The position numbers and the translations under genes were made by a program. The notes under the pieces are model-generated. The model saw nothing but the letters and a program-made list of their open reading frames with translations, searched no databases and was not told the origin of the DNA. Shown piece by piece: positions 52,899 through 62,746 of a stretch of DNA of 64,000 bases; the first letter of the stretch is position 1; every line of letters starts with the position of its first letter. The DNA lies in the NCBI GenBank assembly GCA_041600415.1, contig JBFIKF010000006.1, forward strand, positions 186,001 to 250,000. The letters run 5' to 3'. The stretch comes from JBFJKD01 sp041600415 (lineage in GTDB: Bacteria; Pseudomonadota; Gammaproteobacteria; Pseudomonadales; Porticoccaceae).

Positions 52899-55895
52899 TT
52901 ATTGGGGATAGTGGTAATAGCCATCGTTTTCAGCCCGCAACCCATCGCGCCCCATGCCAGCGTCCGGTAACGTCCCGTCCTGGGTGGTCAACCACAACCC
53001 ACGGCGCTCCCCAAGCAGCACTGCGCGATAGCGGGCCAGCAGGTTCTCACCCGTGGTGGCGCGCACTTGCGCCCCCAGCATTTGGCGAAAATCAAAATCA
53101 TTGTAGTTGAGCATCAGGGATTCCTGATGCCTGCCGATTAACTCGGCAAGACTTTTCGGAAACTCTTCCACATGGGTCAATACGGACTGCCGGTGTCGTT
53201 CAATCTCCGCTTCGCTCATCCTCTCCAGGGTGGTTGCGAACTGGTCGAGAAAATCGTCCACCTCCTTCATCAACGGCCCACTTCTGACCACCGGAGATTG
53301 CACGTAGAGCAGCAGGCCTGGCACGCGATGCAGCGGCATGATCCGACTGCCCACCACGTAACCCAGCTGTTTTTCCGTGCGCAGGCGCGTGTAGAGGGGC
53401 GCATCCAGCATATTTTGTAAAACCGCGAGTTCGGCCCGCTCCCGCAGGCTATCGGTTTCGGCCTGCACATACAGCACCACACTGCTGTCGGCATGCTGCA
53501 CCGGAATACTGAGGCGTGGGGTCGCGGTGGCGCGGGGCAACTTGACTACCCGATAATCGAGACTGGCATCACCCTCCCCACCGACCCGCAATGCCTCCAG
53601 CACCGCCTCCACCATGCTTTCCACCTCGCCGCGCGCAAGGGCACCGCCACCGTAAAAGCGCCCATGTCCGCGTCGGAAAAAGCTCTCCACATAATCCAGC
53701 AACTCAACGAGATTTACCGGCTCCAGTGCATCGGCCAAATCCTCCGGGCGCTCGGCATCGGTCAGTTGCGGTGGCAGCTCGGTGAACAATTGTCTGATCG
53801 GCCACTGTTTGTCCGTATTGCGCCATTCGCGAATCAACATGGCTTTGACGCGCGCAAAACGCGTGGCGTCCGCCTCCGGTTGACGCAGCGCGGCGAGGAT
53901 TTCGTTCAGCAGCAAGGGTTGCTTGTCGGTATATCCGTCCAGTGTCAGCCTTATGCCATAACTCTCCCGGGACAGACCGAAATCCAGTCCCGCGAGATGC
54001 GCGGGATAAACGCGGGGATTGAGCTGATCGCGCACCATGGCCAGATACAGCTCCGCCAGTGCAGCGTTGCGACGACCCGTAGCCATCGGCGTGACAAGCT
54101 GCGCGATAAACCCGGCTTTGGGGGACCCGAAATAGGTGTCTGCGTAATGCCAGACCCTGGCCTGCGGATCGTCTCGCACCAGTTGTGGCTTCGCCAGCCG
54201 GGAATATGGATCCGCTTTTTGCACGTCGATTGGCGCTGCAGCCTGATCGGTATCGTGGGCCGACACTAACAAATCATCGCCCTTTTGCCTCTTTTCCGAC
54301 GTACTAAACCGTTCGGGAATAAAAGGATTGGGTTGCGGCAGGCGCAGCGCGGTCGTCCCGGCATTTTGCCAGGCGGCCACGTCTTGAGGGGCCACATCAG
54401 TGATTCGATAGGGGGCCCCGTAGCGCATCGACACCCGATCGGTATCAGTGATTTCCGGCGCCATCAACCCAAGCTGTACATTGCCGGGCACCAGATAACC
54501 GAGATAACGTGTGACCAACTCAGCGTCAAAACGATCCAGCAGATAAGGCCCACGCACAGCTTCCTGGGTGGGATAATCGTGCATGAGCGAACTCAGGCGC
54601 TGCGCGTAACCGAGAGGGGGGTGTTTTTCCAGAAAGCGAAATTCCACCTGTTGTAACTGCGCCAGCTCGCGATAGCGCCAGGACACAATCCCCTGCGCAC
54701 GTATTTGTTCGGCCCAGGCGAAAAACTGGGTCAAAATTTCTGGGTGCCGTGCCACCCCTGCTGGCGTTAAACCAATCGTCACCGAAAAACCCGCGCCAAC
54801 ACGGGAATCATAAGCCAGCCCCGCACTCAGGGATTCCGCCAGCCCTTCGCGTTTGAGCTGCGCCAACAAACTGTTCGCGCTCTCGTCTCCCAATAAGTGG
54901 CCGAGAAACGTCAGGGGTTTTTCCCGCCAGTGGGCCGCTATACTCGGCACCGGGAACAACAAACTCAACTCCCGTTGCTCCTTTTCCGGTGTCATCAATA
55001 CTTTATAGGGCAGCGCTTCGGCAAATAGTGGGATCTCCTCGCTCGGTAGCGTCACCTCGTGATTAGGTATGGCTGCAAACCGCGCTTGCACCGCCGCCTG
55101 TAGCTCATTTAAGGGCTCGCGTCCCAACACCACCAAAGTCATCAGATTGGCAGAATAATAGCGCTGATAAAATGCCAGTAAATCGTCCCGCACCGAGCGT
55201 CCCGGCCGATCGGCCAGGGTGGTGAGATCGCCGACCGAAAACATTGACAGCGGGTGCTGTGGATTTACCAGCTCGCGCAAAACATCCCAGGCGCGATGGC
55301 TATCGTCCTTGATCTTCAGACGATACTCGGACTCCACTGCATGTCGCTCCCGGTCGACGTAGGCTGCGTCAAAGCGCGGCGCCACAAAAAATTGGGAAAA
55401 TCGATCGAGAGCCGGCACCAGATGGGCCGCGTCAATATCAAAGAAATAGTTGGTCTCTTCGAGGCTGGTGTAGGCATTGTGGGCACCACCGTGAGCACCG
55501 ATAAATGCCTGATACTCCCCCGGTTCGGGATATTTTTCAGTACCCAAAAACAACATGTGTTCGAGAAAATGCGCCAACCCCTCGCGCTCTGGAGGGTTTT
55601 GAAAACTGCCCACCCGAACACTGAGTGACGCGGCGCTCTTATCGGTATCCGGGTCGGACACCAGCAATACACGCAGGCCATTATCGAGGGCTAGCGCCCG
55701 GTACTGGCGCTCGTCATTGGGACTGCGATACACCGGCTCGGTTGCGACGCCTTTCGTCGTCACTACTTCCGCGGTGGAACCGCGAGTCCACCACTCGGCG
55801 TCACGGCTATTTTGCTCCGGGGCCTGACTGCTATCGCAGGCGGCCAGCGCCAGCGCCGCACATACCAACCAATAACGGCGCAACCAATATTTCAT
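52899..55895 (-). CDS. M16-family zinc peptidase lipoprotein (pitrilysin/insulinase-like)
   Basis: A 998-residue M16A peptidase. ATG 55895 has a ribosome site gaggtgat and a lipoprotein signal MKYWLRRYWLVCAALALAAC (Cys20). The inverted zinc motif HFLEHMLFLGTEKYP (HxxEH) is near residue 105 and the distal Glu region YRLKIKDDSHRAW follows. Four homologous M16 domains span the chain, the second half lacking the zinc motif, as in pitrilysin. The lipobox suggests periplasmic anchoring to a membrane and degradation of small peptides. It lies 55 nt downstream of the PerM-type gene. Confidence 0.9.
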   Translation of the reverse strand: MKYWLRRYWLVCAALALAACDSSQAPEQNSRDAEWWTRGSTAEVVTTKGVATEPVYRSPNDERQYRALALDNGLRVLLVSDPDTDKSAASLSVRVGSFQNPPEREGLAHFLEHMLFLGTEKYPEPGEYQAFIGAHGGAHNAYTSLEETNYFFDIDAAHLVPALDRFSQFFVAPRFDAAYVDRERHAVESEYRLKIKDDSHRAWDVLRELVNPQHPLSMFSVGDLTTLADRPGRSVRDDLLAFYQRYYSANLMTLVVLGREPLNELQAAVQARFAAIPNHEVTLPSEEIPLFAEALPYKVLMTPEKEQRELSLLFPVPSIAAHWREKPLTFLGHLLGDESANSLLAQLKREGLAESLSAGLAYDSRVGAGFSVTIGLTPAGVARHPEILTQFFAWAEQIRAQGIVSWRYRELAQLQQVEFRFLEKHPPLGYAQRLSSLMHDYPTQEAVRGPYLLDRFDAELVTRYLGYLVPGNVQLGLMAPEITDTDRVSMRYGAPYRITDVAPQDVAAWQNAGTTALRLPQPNPFIPERFSTSEKRQKGDDLLVSAHDTDQAAAPIDVQKADPYSRLAKPQLVRDDPQARVWHYADTYFGSPKAGFIAQLVTPMATGRRNAALAELYLAMVRDQLNPRVYPAHLAGLDFGLSRESYGIRLTLDGYTDKQPLLLNEILAALRQPEADATRFARVKAMLIREWRNTDKQWPIRQLFTELPPQLTDAERPEDLADALEPVNLVELLDYVESFFRRGHGRFYGGGALARGEVESMVEAVLEALRVGGEGDASLDYRVVKLPRATATPRLSIPVQHADSSVVLYVQAETDSLRERAELAVLQNMLDAPLYTRLRTEKQLGYVVGSRIMPLHRVPGLLLYVQSPVVRSGPLMKEVDDFLDQFATTLERMSEAEIERHRQSVLTHVEEFPKSLAELIGRHQESLMLNYNDFDFRQMLGAQVRATTGENLLARYRAVLLGERRGLWLTTQDGTLPDAGMGRDGLRAENDGYYHYPQ

Positions 55896-55950
55896 ATCAC
55901 CTCGACGGATAACCATGGAGTTCAACTTTCGGGATTATAAGACTCGAGCC

Positions 55951-57009
55951 TTAAACGGTCTTCTCGTGCTGTGGCCAGGCGTTGTACAACGCCTTGATCA
56001 GGGTCGCCAGAGGAATGGCGAAAAATACCCCCCAAAACCCCCATATGCCGCCAAAAACCAGCACTGCCAGTATGATGGACAAGGGGTGCAAATTGACCGC
56101 CTCTGAAAACAACAGGGGCACCAGGACATTACCATCGAGAAACTGGATAACACCGTAAATCACCGCCAGCCAGATAAATTCATTACCCCAGCCCCATTGA
56201 AAGTAGCCGACGACCAGAATCGGCACGGTGACGACCGCCGCACCGATATAGGGTATCAGCACGGACAAACCCACCGCCAGGGCCAACAGCGCCGAATAGC
56301 GTAAACCCAGCGCGAGAAAGCAAAAATAGCTGACCACACCAACAATCAGGATTTCCACCGCCTTACCGCGAATGTAATTGGCGATCTGCGCGTTCATCTC
56401 ACTCCATACCGCGCGCATTACCGGTCGCCGCTCTGGTAGCAGATTAGCAAACATAGTTATTAGTTGTTGCCGATCCTTAAGAATAAAAAACACCATCAAC
56501 GGCACCAGAATCAGATACACCAGCAAGCCGATAAGATTGGGAAACTGACTGACTGAGAACGTGAGAGCCGCCTCCACAAACTTGCGCGCCTCCGCATTGG
56601 CGTAGGTGGTAAATTCCACCAGGCGCTCTTCCGAAATCAGGTGGGGATAACGTTCCGGCAGCAACTGCAAAACTTCCTGCCCACGTTTGAGCATGCCGGG
56701 GATTTCGGCTAGCAGGTTGCTGGATTGGTGAATGACCATCGGCACCAGAAAAATCAGCACCAGTACAAACAACCCAACAAATGCGGTAAATACCATCACC
56801 ACCGCGAGCAAATGAGGCACCCGCCAACGCTTCAGGAAATTGACCGCGCCCTGCAACAGGAAAGCAAAACCCAGCGCCGCAATAATCGGCGCCGCAATGC
56901 CACCCATGGTGATCACTAACACCAGCCCCGCCAACAACAAAAGCAGTAATAACACCGCCTCTTCGTCGGCGAAATACCGGTTTACCCATGTTTCCACCAC
57001 TCGCCACAT
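55951..57009 (-). CDS. AI-2E family transporter (PerM-type)
   Basis: Integral membrane protein of 352 residues with about eight helices. The N-terminal pair VLLLLLLLAGLVLVITMGGI, a long periplasmic-type segment, and the C-terminal YIGAAVVTVPILVVGYFQWG region with VLVPLLFSEAVNLHPLSII are typical of the UPF0118/PerM family. TqsA exports AI-2 and others exchange Na+ or lipids; the substrate here is unknown. The order bepA / perM is as in Pseudomonas, though the small sulfurtransferase gene usually between them is not found. Confidence 0.88.
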   Translation of the reverse strand: MWRVVETWVNRYFADEEAVLLLLLLLAGLVLVITMGGIAAPIIAALGFAFLLQGAVNFLKRWRVPHLLAVVMVFTAFVGLFVLVLIFLVPMVIHQSSNLLAEIPGMLKRGQEVLQLLPERYPHLISEERLVEFTTYANAEARKFVEAALTFSVSQFPNLIGLLVYLILVPLMVFFILKDRQQLITMFANLLPERRPVMRAVWSEMNAQIANYIRGKAVEILIVGVVSYFCFLALGLRYSALLALAVGLSVLIPYIGAAVVTVPILVVGYFQWGWGNEFIWLAVIYGVIQFLDGNVLVPLLFSEAVNLHPLSIILAVLVFGGIWGFWGVFFAIPLATLIKALYNAWPQHEKTV

Positions 57010-57314
57010 AATTACTCACCCGCACTTGGTAGTCGGTTGTATTCCAAATAGTTTCGTCTGGCCTGCGATTGATCCAGCAGCGCGTATCCACTGGGTCGCA
57101 CGCACAATCGCGCCACACGTGCCCGCCGACAACAACAGCGCTGCGTTCGCCAGGTTCAGCGGAGCAACCAGTGACACTCGCCCGCGCCGCACTTGATCCG
57201 TCCGGCCAGATATCCCCACCCCGGCAGTGAACCCCTGCGCCCGGAATGTGTCGAAAGCCTGCACACTATAGGTTAGTATCAGAACGTATATGTTACCGGA
57301 TTAAAAATAGCAGC
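57010..57314. other. Divergent gap between the PerM-type gene and bepA
   Basis: About 305 nt divides the two divergent genes. In Pseudomonas a TusA-like sulfurtransferase gene lies here; I translated the minus strand in three frames and found no CPxP motif. An 82-codon minus ORF (57016-57264) has no recognisable feature. The remaining A+T-rich part (57270-57314) probably holds the bepA promoter. Confidence 0.4.
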
Positions 57315-58781
57315 GTGTTATCTTTTCTTGCCAAACCCCACACTGCCCTCGCGCTCTGTGTCGCACTGGTCCTGGGTGTCGGCGCTGGAGCGCTACGCGC
57401 TGCCAACGACATTCAACTTCCGATTCTCGGCGACACATCGTCGGGGGTCATTTCCCAACAACAGGAATATGAGCTGGGCCGCGCCTGGCTGCAGTTATTT
57501 CGCAGCCGAGTACCCACCCATCGCGACCCACAATTGCAGGACTATCTCGAACAACTGTTGTTTAAACTGTCCACCCACAGCGAACTCGCGGACCATCGTC
57601 TGGACCTGATTATCGTTAACAACCCCACCATGAATGCGTTTGCGGTGCCCGGTGGCGTCGTGGGCGTGCATACCGGCCTGTTTCGCTACGCCCGCGATGA
57701 ACACCAGCTAGCATCGGTCCTGGCCCACGAACTGGCGCACCTTAGCCAGCGCCATTTTGCCCGCCGCGTGGCACAACAACGCGCCAACACCATGCCCATG
57801 CTGGCCGGCATGCTGACCGGACTGATTCTCGCCGCTACCGTCGGCGGCGACGCCGGTATGGCGGTGCTGGCCACCACGCAGGCGGCGGCGATCGAGAGCA
57901 GTTTGCGCTATAGCCGCCAGAACGAACAGGAAGCGGACCGCCTCGGCCTGGAAACTCTGGTGCGCGCCGGCATGGATCCAACCGCTGTGGCCGCAATGTT
58001 TGAACGCATGATGATCGCCACCCGTTATACCGGGCAAAGACCTCCGGAATTTTTACTGTCACACCCCCTGACCGAACAACGAGTTGCCGACGCGCGCAAC
58101 CGCATCAGCAAATATCCCAAACGCCAGTACGAAGACAATCTCGAGTACCAGTTGATGCGCGCCAAAGCATTAATCGGCGTCGATCAAAATGCGCAAAAAT
58201 CGGCAAATCGCTTCAACAGCGAACTCGAAGGACATAGCTATTCACCACCCGCCGCCCGTTACGGTCTCGCGCTGTCGCTGTCGGCTCTGGGTAAACACCG
58301 GGAGGCGCGAGATGCCCTGCGCCCACTGCTGGACAGCGAGCCACAACGCCTGACTTACCAGCTTGCGGCCGTGGAAATTGAACGCAACGCGGGTGCCAAC
58401 AGCGCGGCCCTGGCGTTGATAAAACCCCTGATAAAATCTCACTCCAGTCATTACCCGTTGCAAATGGAACTCGCGGAAACGCTGCTAAAAGACAATCAAT
58501 ACTCAGCTTCCCAAAAAGTTCTGGCGGATCTAACCAGGATTCGCCCAGCGGATCCAGATATATGGTTTGATCTGGCGGAGACCAGCGGCCTGGCGGGAGA
58601 TATTATTCAGGTACATAAGGCGCGCGCGGAATATTATTTACTGGTGGGCGTGTTCGATAAAGCGCGGGATCAGCTGACCTACGCGCAAAAACTGGCCGAA
58701 TACGATTTCAAGGAATCCGCCATTATTGCGCAGCGGCTGCGCGACCTGACCGCCATGGAAGAGAAAGCCAAAAAACTATAG
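57315..58781 (+). CDS. bepA: Beta-barrel assembly-enhancing protease BepA (M48)
   Basis: BepA (YfgC) is a periplasmic M48 metalloprotease that assists or removes stalled outer-membrane proteins such as LptD. A GTG at 57315 gives a clear signal peptide (MLSFLAKPHTALALCVALVL...) and 488 residues. The zinc motif is VLAHELAHLSQRHFA (HExxH near residue 138), with the third ligand in NEQEADRLGLETL. The C-terminal half is made of TPR-like helices (about 290-485). The upstream in-frame extension to 57246 was rejected. Confidence 0.93.
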   Translation: MLSFLAKPHTALALCVALVLGVGAGALRAANDIQLPILGDTSSGVISQQQEYELGRAWLQLFRSRVPTHRDPQLQDYLEQLLFKLSTHSELADHRLDLIIVNNPTMNAFAVPGGVVGVHTGLFRYARDEHQLASVLAHELAHLSQRHFARRVAQQRANTMPMLAGMLTGLILAATVGGDAGMAVLATTQAAAIESSLRYSRQNEQEADRLGLETLVRAGMDPTAVAAMFERMMIATRYTGQRPPEFLLSHPLTEQRVADARNRISKYPKRQYEDNLEYQLMRAKALIGVDQNAQKSANRFNSELEGHSYSPPAARYGLALSLSALGKHREARDALRPLLDSEPQRLTYQLAAVEIERNAGANSAALALIKPLIKSHSSHYPLQMELAETLLKDNQYSASQKVLADLTRIRPADPDIWFDLAETSGLAGDIIQVHKARAEYYLLVGVFDKARDQLTYAQKLAEYDFKESAIIAQRLRDLTAMEEKAKKL

Positions 58782-58878
58782 CGGTGGTTTGGCGCGGCCT
58801 GTACGCTAATCCTGCCAGACTGCTATTATCGCTCCCATATTACGCCCTGCCAAAATTGAACCCGCAGTTACAGCCACC

Positions 58879-60468
58879 ATGAATATTGCCAATCTACTGG
58901 AAAAATCGGCACGCACTTATCCGGCACTACCCGCGCTGGCGCGTGGGGCGCACCCCTACTGCGACTATCGGACCCTGTACCAGCGCGCCGCGTCGATTGC
59001 CCACCACCTGCGCCATACATTGCGTTGTCAGCCGGGAGATCGCATCGGCATCATTTCGAAAAACTGTCCAGAATATATCGAAATCTTGTTCGGCATTTTG
59101 CATGCCGGTCTCGCCGCCGTGCCCATCAATGCCAAACTGCACCCCGAAGAATGGGCCTATATTCTGGACAACAGCGGCGCCCGTCATGTTTTTAGTTCAG
59201 GCGATGAGCCCGACACAACCGCGCCAGCCACCTCTGCTGCAGATGCAAGCCACAGTTTTAGCGCTCAGCTCGCGCCATTGCCTGGTCGCATACCCACCCT
59301 CGAATCCATTATCGCCCTGGGCTCCGCCCCCTATCGGCAATTGCGCGACGGCTCGGCGTTACCCCTGCAGGACACTGCCCCGAATGATCTGGCGTGGCTG
59401 TTTTACACCAGTGGCACCACTGGTAAGCCAAAAGGTGCCATGCTTAGCCACCGCAATCTGTTGACCATGACATTAAGTTACTTTGTCGGCGTCGACTCAA
59501 TTGCCGCTGACCACACGCTGCTGCATGCAGCTCCCATGTCCCATGGCTCCGGGCTATATACGTTTCCATTTGTGGCAGCGGCCGCTCAACAGGTGGTATG
59601 CGGCAGCGCGAGCTTCGACCCGCAGGAAATATTTGCACTGTTACAGCACTACCCGAACGTCTCCATGTTCGCCGCTCCGACCATGGTCAAACGCTTGGTG
59701 GACGCGCCGCCCCCGACAAGCAGCGGGATTACTAATTTGCACACGGTTATTTACGGTGGCGGCCCGATGTACGTGGCGGATATCAAAGCAGCCATGGCCA
59801 GATTCGGCAATAAATTTGTACAAATCTACGGCCAGGGTGAATCCCCGATGACCATCACCGCCCTGCCAAAAAAAGACCATGGTGGGCCCGAAGGACCGGC
59901 TAGCGACGCTATTCTCGCGTCCGTGGGCACCGCGCAGACTGCGGTTCAGGTACGTATCGTCGATGCGGATGGACAGACATTGCCACCGGGAGAGGTCGGC
60001 GAAATTCTGGTGAAAGGCGATACGGTGATGCTCGGCTACTGGCAAAACCCCGAGGCCACGGCCAGTACCATTGTCGACGGCTGGTTATACACGGGGGATA
60101 TGGGCACGTTAGACGAACAGGGTTACCTGACCCTCAAGGATCGCAGCAAGGATCTAATTATCAGCGGTGGTACCAATATTTACCCGCGGGAAGTGGAGGA
60201 GGTATTACTCCAGCACCCAGTCGTAGCAGAGGCGTCGGTGATTGGCAGGCCCCACCCCGAATGGGGTGAAGAAACTATCGCGTTTATTGTGTGTAAACAG
60301 CCCTCCAAATCGGAGGATCGCGTCGCACTCACCACCGCCCTCGATCAATTCTGTCTCGCGCATATGGCCCGTTTTAAGCGTCCCAGGGAATACCATGTGG
60401 TGCCCGAACTACCAAAAAATAATTATGGCAAAGTGTTGAAAACCGAATTGCGCAAACGTCTCAATTAA
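58879..60468 (+). CDS. Acyl-CoA synthetase (AMP-dependent ligase)
   Basis: ANL-superfamily ligase activating a carboxylic acid to acyl-CoA via acyl-AMP, 529 residues. The P-loop is FYTSGTTGKPKGAMLSHRN near residue 175; the ATP-binding VQIYGQGESPMTIT, the hinge region GWLYTGDMGTLDEQGYL and the catalytic Lys in NYGKVLKTELRKRL are all in place. The substrate-binding region (SHGSGLYTFPFVAAA) suggests a medium-chain or aromatic acid, not resolvable here. It converges on the CitE/MaoC pair. Confidence 0.9.
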   Translation: MNIANLLEKSARTYPALPALARGAHPYCDYRTLYQRAASIAHHLRHTLRCQPGDRIGIISKNCPEYIEILFGILHAGLAAVPINAKLHPEEWAYILDNSGARHVFSSGDEPDTTAPATSAADASHSFSAQLAPLPGRIPTLESIIALGSAPYRQLRDGSALPLQDTAPNDLAWLFYTSGTTGKPKGAMLSHRNLLTMTLSYFVGVDSIAADHTLLHAAPMSHGSGLYTFPFVAAAAQQVVCGSASFDPQEIFALLQHYPNVSMFAAPTMVKRLVDAPPPTSSGITNLHTVIYGGGPMYVADIKAAMARFGNKFVQIYGQGESPMTITALPKKDHGGPEGPASDAILASVGTAQTAVQVRIVDADGQTLPPGEVGEILVKGDTVMLGYWQNPEATASTIVDGWLYTGDMGTLDEQGYLTLKDRSKDLIISGGTNIYPREVEEVLLQHPVVAEASVIGRPHPEWGEETIAFIVCKQPSKSEDRVALTTALDQFCLAHMARFKRPREYHVVPELPKNNYGKVLKTELRKRLN

Positions 60469-60487
60469 CCGCAAACAGACACCGCAC

Positions 60488-61363
60488 TTAAACGTAAGTC
60501 TGTGCCCTGGCAAGAATACGCTGCGCCTGAGTGTAATGCGGTTTGTCCAGCATGATGCCATCCAGCCCAACGACTCCAAGTTCGGGATTGGCGTCAAACG
60601 CAGCGACTACTCGCTGCGCCCAGGTCAACTGTTCCGCGCTGACAGAAAATGCTGCATTGATAATATCCACCTGGTTGGGGTGAATCGCCATCATGCAGGT
60701 GAACCCCGCCCGGCGCGCCCCGACGCTGGCATTGCGCAGCCCTTCATCGTCCTTAAAGTCTGTAAATACCGTGTTGCAGGGTTCGATACCGGCCGAGGCA
60801 GCCGCCGCCAGGCACAGGCTGCGGGCCGTGCGAAACAGGTCATCCCAATTGCCATCCGGCAACCGGTGGGTTTCCGCGCCCACATCCGCAGACAGATCAA
60901 ACTCCCCCCAACTGACATAGGCCAGTCGTTTACTACAATCGGTTAACCCGCCCAAATTAAATAATGCTTGCCCGGTTTCCGTGCCGATCACCAAAAACTG
61001 TATATGCCCCGGCGACACACCTTCGCGTACCTCGAGGGCGCTCACGTAATGATCGAGGCGAATAACGTCCTCGCGGGTACGATATTTGGGCAGCAGCAGA
61101 TAATCCGGAGCGCCGCCAACCACCGCGGTCAGATCGTCGAGGGTCATATTTCCGTCCAGCGGATTGATGCGCACCATTAATTTTTTGCTACGCGAACCAG
61201 GTGGATGGGCGTCGAGATATTCCCGCGCCAGCTGACGCCCCGCGGCCTTGCGCCCCAGCGCCACCGAATCTTCCAGATCGAGAATCAGCCCATCCGCATT
61301 GGTAGCGGCACCTTTCGCGATTTTCTTTTCGCTATCCGCTGGCAGAAACAACATTGATCTCAT
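60488..61363 (-). CDS. CitE-like CoA ester lyase (HpcH/HpaI family)
   Basis: A 291-residue TIM-barrel lyase that splits or forms a CoA ester such as citramalyl-CoA or malyl-CoA. The N-terminus MRSMLFLPADSEKKI, the DGLILDLEDSVALGRK block (metal-linked Glu/Asp), the Arg in MVRINPLDG and ALFNLGGLTDCSKRLAYVSW agree with the CitE/McL/Ccl group. MaoC lies 51 nt upstream on the same strand, so a hydratase plus lyase pair is likely. Which C-C bond is cut cannot be told. Confidence 0.85.
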   Translation of the reverse strand: MRSMLFLPADSEKKIAKGAATNADGLILDLEDSVALGRKAAGRQLAREYLDAHPPGSRSKKLMVRINPLDGNMTLDDLTAVVGGAPDYLLLPKYRTREDVIRLDHYVSALEVREGVSPGHIQFLVIGTETGQALFNLGGLTDCSKRLAYVSWGEFDLSADVGAETHRLPDGNWDDLFRTARSLCLAAAASAGIEPCNTVFTDFKDDEGLRNASVGARRAGFTCMMAIHPNQVDIINAAFSVSAEQLTWAQRVVAAFDANPELGVVGLDGIMLDKPHYTQAQRILARAQTYV

Positions 61364-61414
61364 GTGCTCACCTTATATTGTGGCCACTGCCTTAATTGGC
61401 GTTTTTTGCGATCT

Positions 61415-61870
61415 TCAGGCTTTGGGGCGCACGGCCATCAGCGCGGTGCGCTTAACCGTGGCCACCAACTCGTCCCGTTGATTAAACCCTTCGTGCAGAA
61501 AATTAACGATTCCCGAATCGTCACGGGACTTGCTGATACGTTTATCCAGCACCGTGGTACGGGCGCGAATGGTATCACCGTGAAAGACCGGGCGTGGAAA
61601 CGCGATATCCGTCATGCCCAGGTTACCCAGCGTAGTGCCGAGGGTTAGCTCGGTGACCTGAATACCGACTACCAGGGCAAGGGTAAACATGCTGTTCACC
61701 AGCGGCTGGCCGTAGATACTTTTCCGGGCAAATTCCGCGTCGATATGTAGCGGCTGGGTGTTCATGGTCATACAGCTGAACATCATATTGTCGTACTCGG
61801 TGACGGTACGCCGCACCTCGTGGTCAAACACTCGTCCTTCCTCAAACTCCTCAAAGTACAAACCCGCCAT
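61415..61870 (-). CDS. MaoC-like dehydratase/hydratase
   Basis: Hot-dog fold hydratase, 151 residues, acting on an enoyl-CoA. The active-site segment is CMTMNTQPLHIDAEFA: the catalytic His of R-hydratases (His36 in PhaJ) is kept, while the partner Asp position is Asn. Mesaconyl- or itaconyl-CoA hydratases are possible, given the CitE-like gene downstream. RVFDHEVRRTVTEYDN is the typical N-terminal block. It starts the minus-strand pair with the CitE-like gene. Confidence 0.85.
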   Translation of the reverse strand: MAGLYFEEFEEGRVFDHEVRRTVTEYDNMMFSCMTMNTQPLHIDAEFARKSIYGQPLVNSMFTLALVVGIQVTELTLGTTLGNLGMTDIAFPRPVFHGDTIRARTTVLDKRISKSRDDSGIVNFLHEGFNQRDELVATVKRTALMAVRPKA

Positions 61871-61999
61871 TTCTCACCCCCAGCGTGGCCAATGTTAAAA
61901 ACAGAGGCGAAATTGTAGCATTATTGTATTACCTATTTTGTCGACCATGGGCTAACCCAGTACAATCCATGGCTACCTCTACCCATCTGAGTAGCCACG

Positions 62000-62716
62000 A
62001 TGAATGCCCAGTCCAACGACGCTCTTGTCCCCGAATCGTCCGCCGCCAAAACCTGTAGCCTGGCGGATGCGATCCTACGGCGACGCTCCGTGCGCGGTTT
62101 TTTACCGAAGCCGGTGCCCCGCGACACGCTGCGCGACATATTCACTCTCGCCCAACAGGCCCCTTCAAACTGCAATGTGCAACCGTGGCATGTGATTGTT
62201 GGGTCTGATGCCGCCTTGCGCAGCCTGCGCGACAAGCTGGTAAACACCGTTGTTTCGGGTGTGCAACCCACGCTGGATTTCGCCCGCACGGAACAGTTTG
62301 AAGGGGTTATGCGCAAACGCCAGATTGAAACTGCGGTTGAGCTGTACGGCAACATGAATATTCCCCGAGGTGATAAGGAGGGTCGCGCCCATGCGGCGCT
62401 GCGCAATTACGAATTTTTCGACGCGCCCCACGCGGCGTTTATCTTTATGCCAAAACACTTCGGTGAAACCGTCGCCCTCGACGTTGGTATGTATGCACAG
62501 ACCCTGATGCTGACTTTTGCCGCCTACGGTATCGGTTCCTGTGCCCAGGTCAGCATCAGCAGATATCCGGATGTGGTGCGCGAACACTTTCAGGTGGACG
62601 CGAATCTCGGACTGCTGATGGCGATTTCGTTTGGCTATGAAGACGTCGGCGTGCCCGCCAACAAGACTCGTGTACCTCGCGCACCGGTTGACGAAGCCAT
62701 ACATTTCATCAGCTAA
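62000..62716 (+). CDS. Nitroreductase family protein
   Basis: Second FMN-dependent nitroreductase-fold protein of the window, 238 residues and distinct from the one at 27890. ILRRRSVRGFLPKPVPRDTL and LAQQAPSNCNVQPWHVIVG form the FMN-contact N-terminal block; LMLTFAAYGIGSCAQVSISR is the conserved second block. Members reduce nitroaromatics, quinones or enones with NAD(P)H. It is divergent from the MaoC gene and convergent with the flavin oxidoreductase; substrate unknown. Confidence 0.87.
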   Translation: MNAQSNDALVPESSAAKTCSLADAILRRRSVRGFLPKPVPRDTLRDIFTLAQQAPSNCNVQPWHVIVGSDAALRSLRDKLVNTVVSGVQPTLDFARTEQFEGVMRKRQIETAVELYGNMNIPRGDKEGRAHAALRNYEFFDAPHAAFIFMPKHFGETVALDVGMYAQTLMLTFAAYGIGSCAQVSISRYPDVVREHFQVDANLGLLMAISFGYEDVGVPANKTRVPRAPVDEAIHFIS

Positions 62717-62746
62717 GTAGCGAACAGGGTCTGAACCAGGCGCGCT

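Noticed and set aside
57016..57264. 82-codon ORF between the PerM-type gene and bepA, possibly a TusA-like protein
   Set aside because: No CPxP motif, no signal or domain, and it overlaps the region that should hold the bepA promoter.
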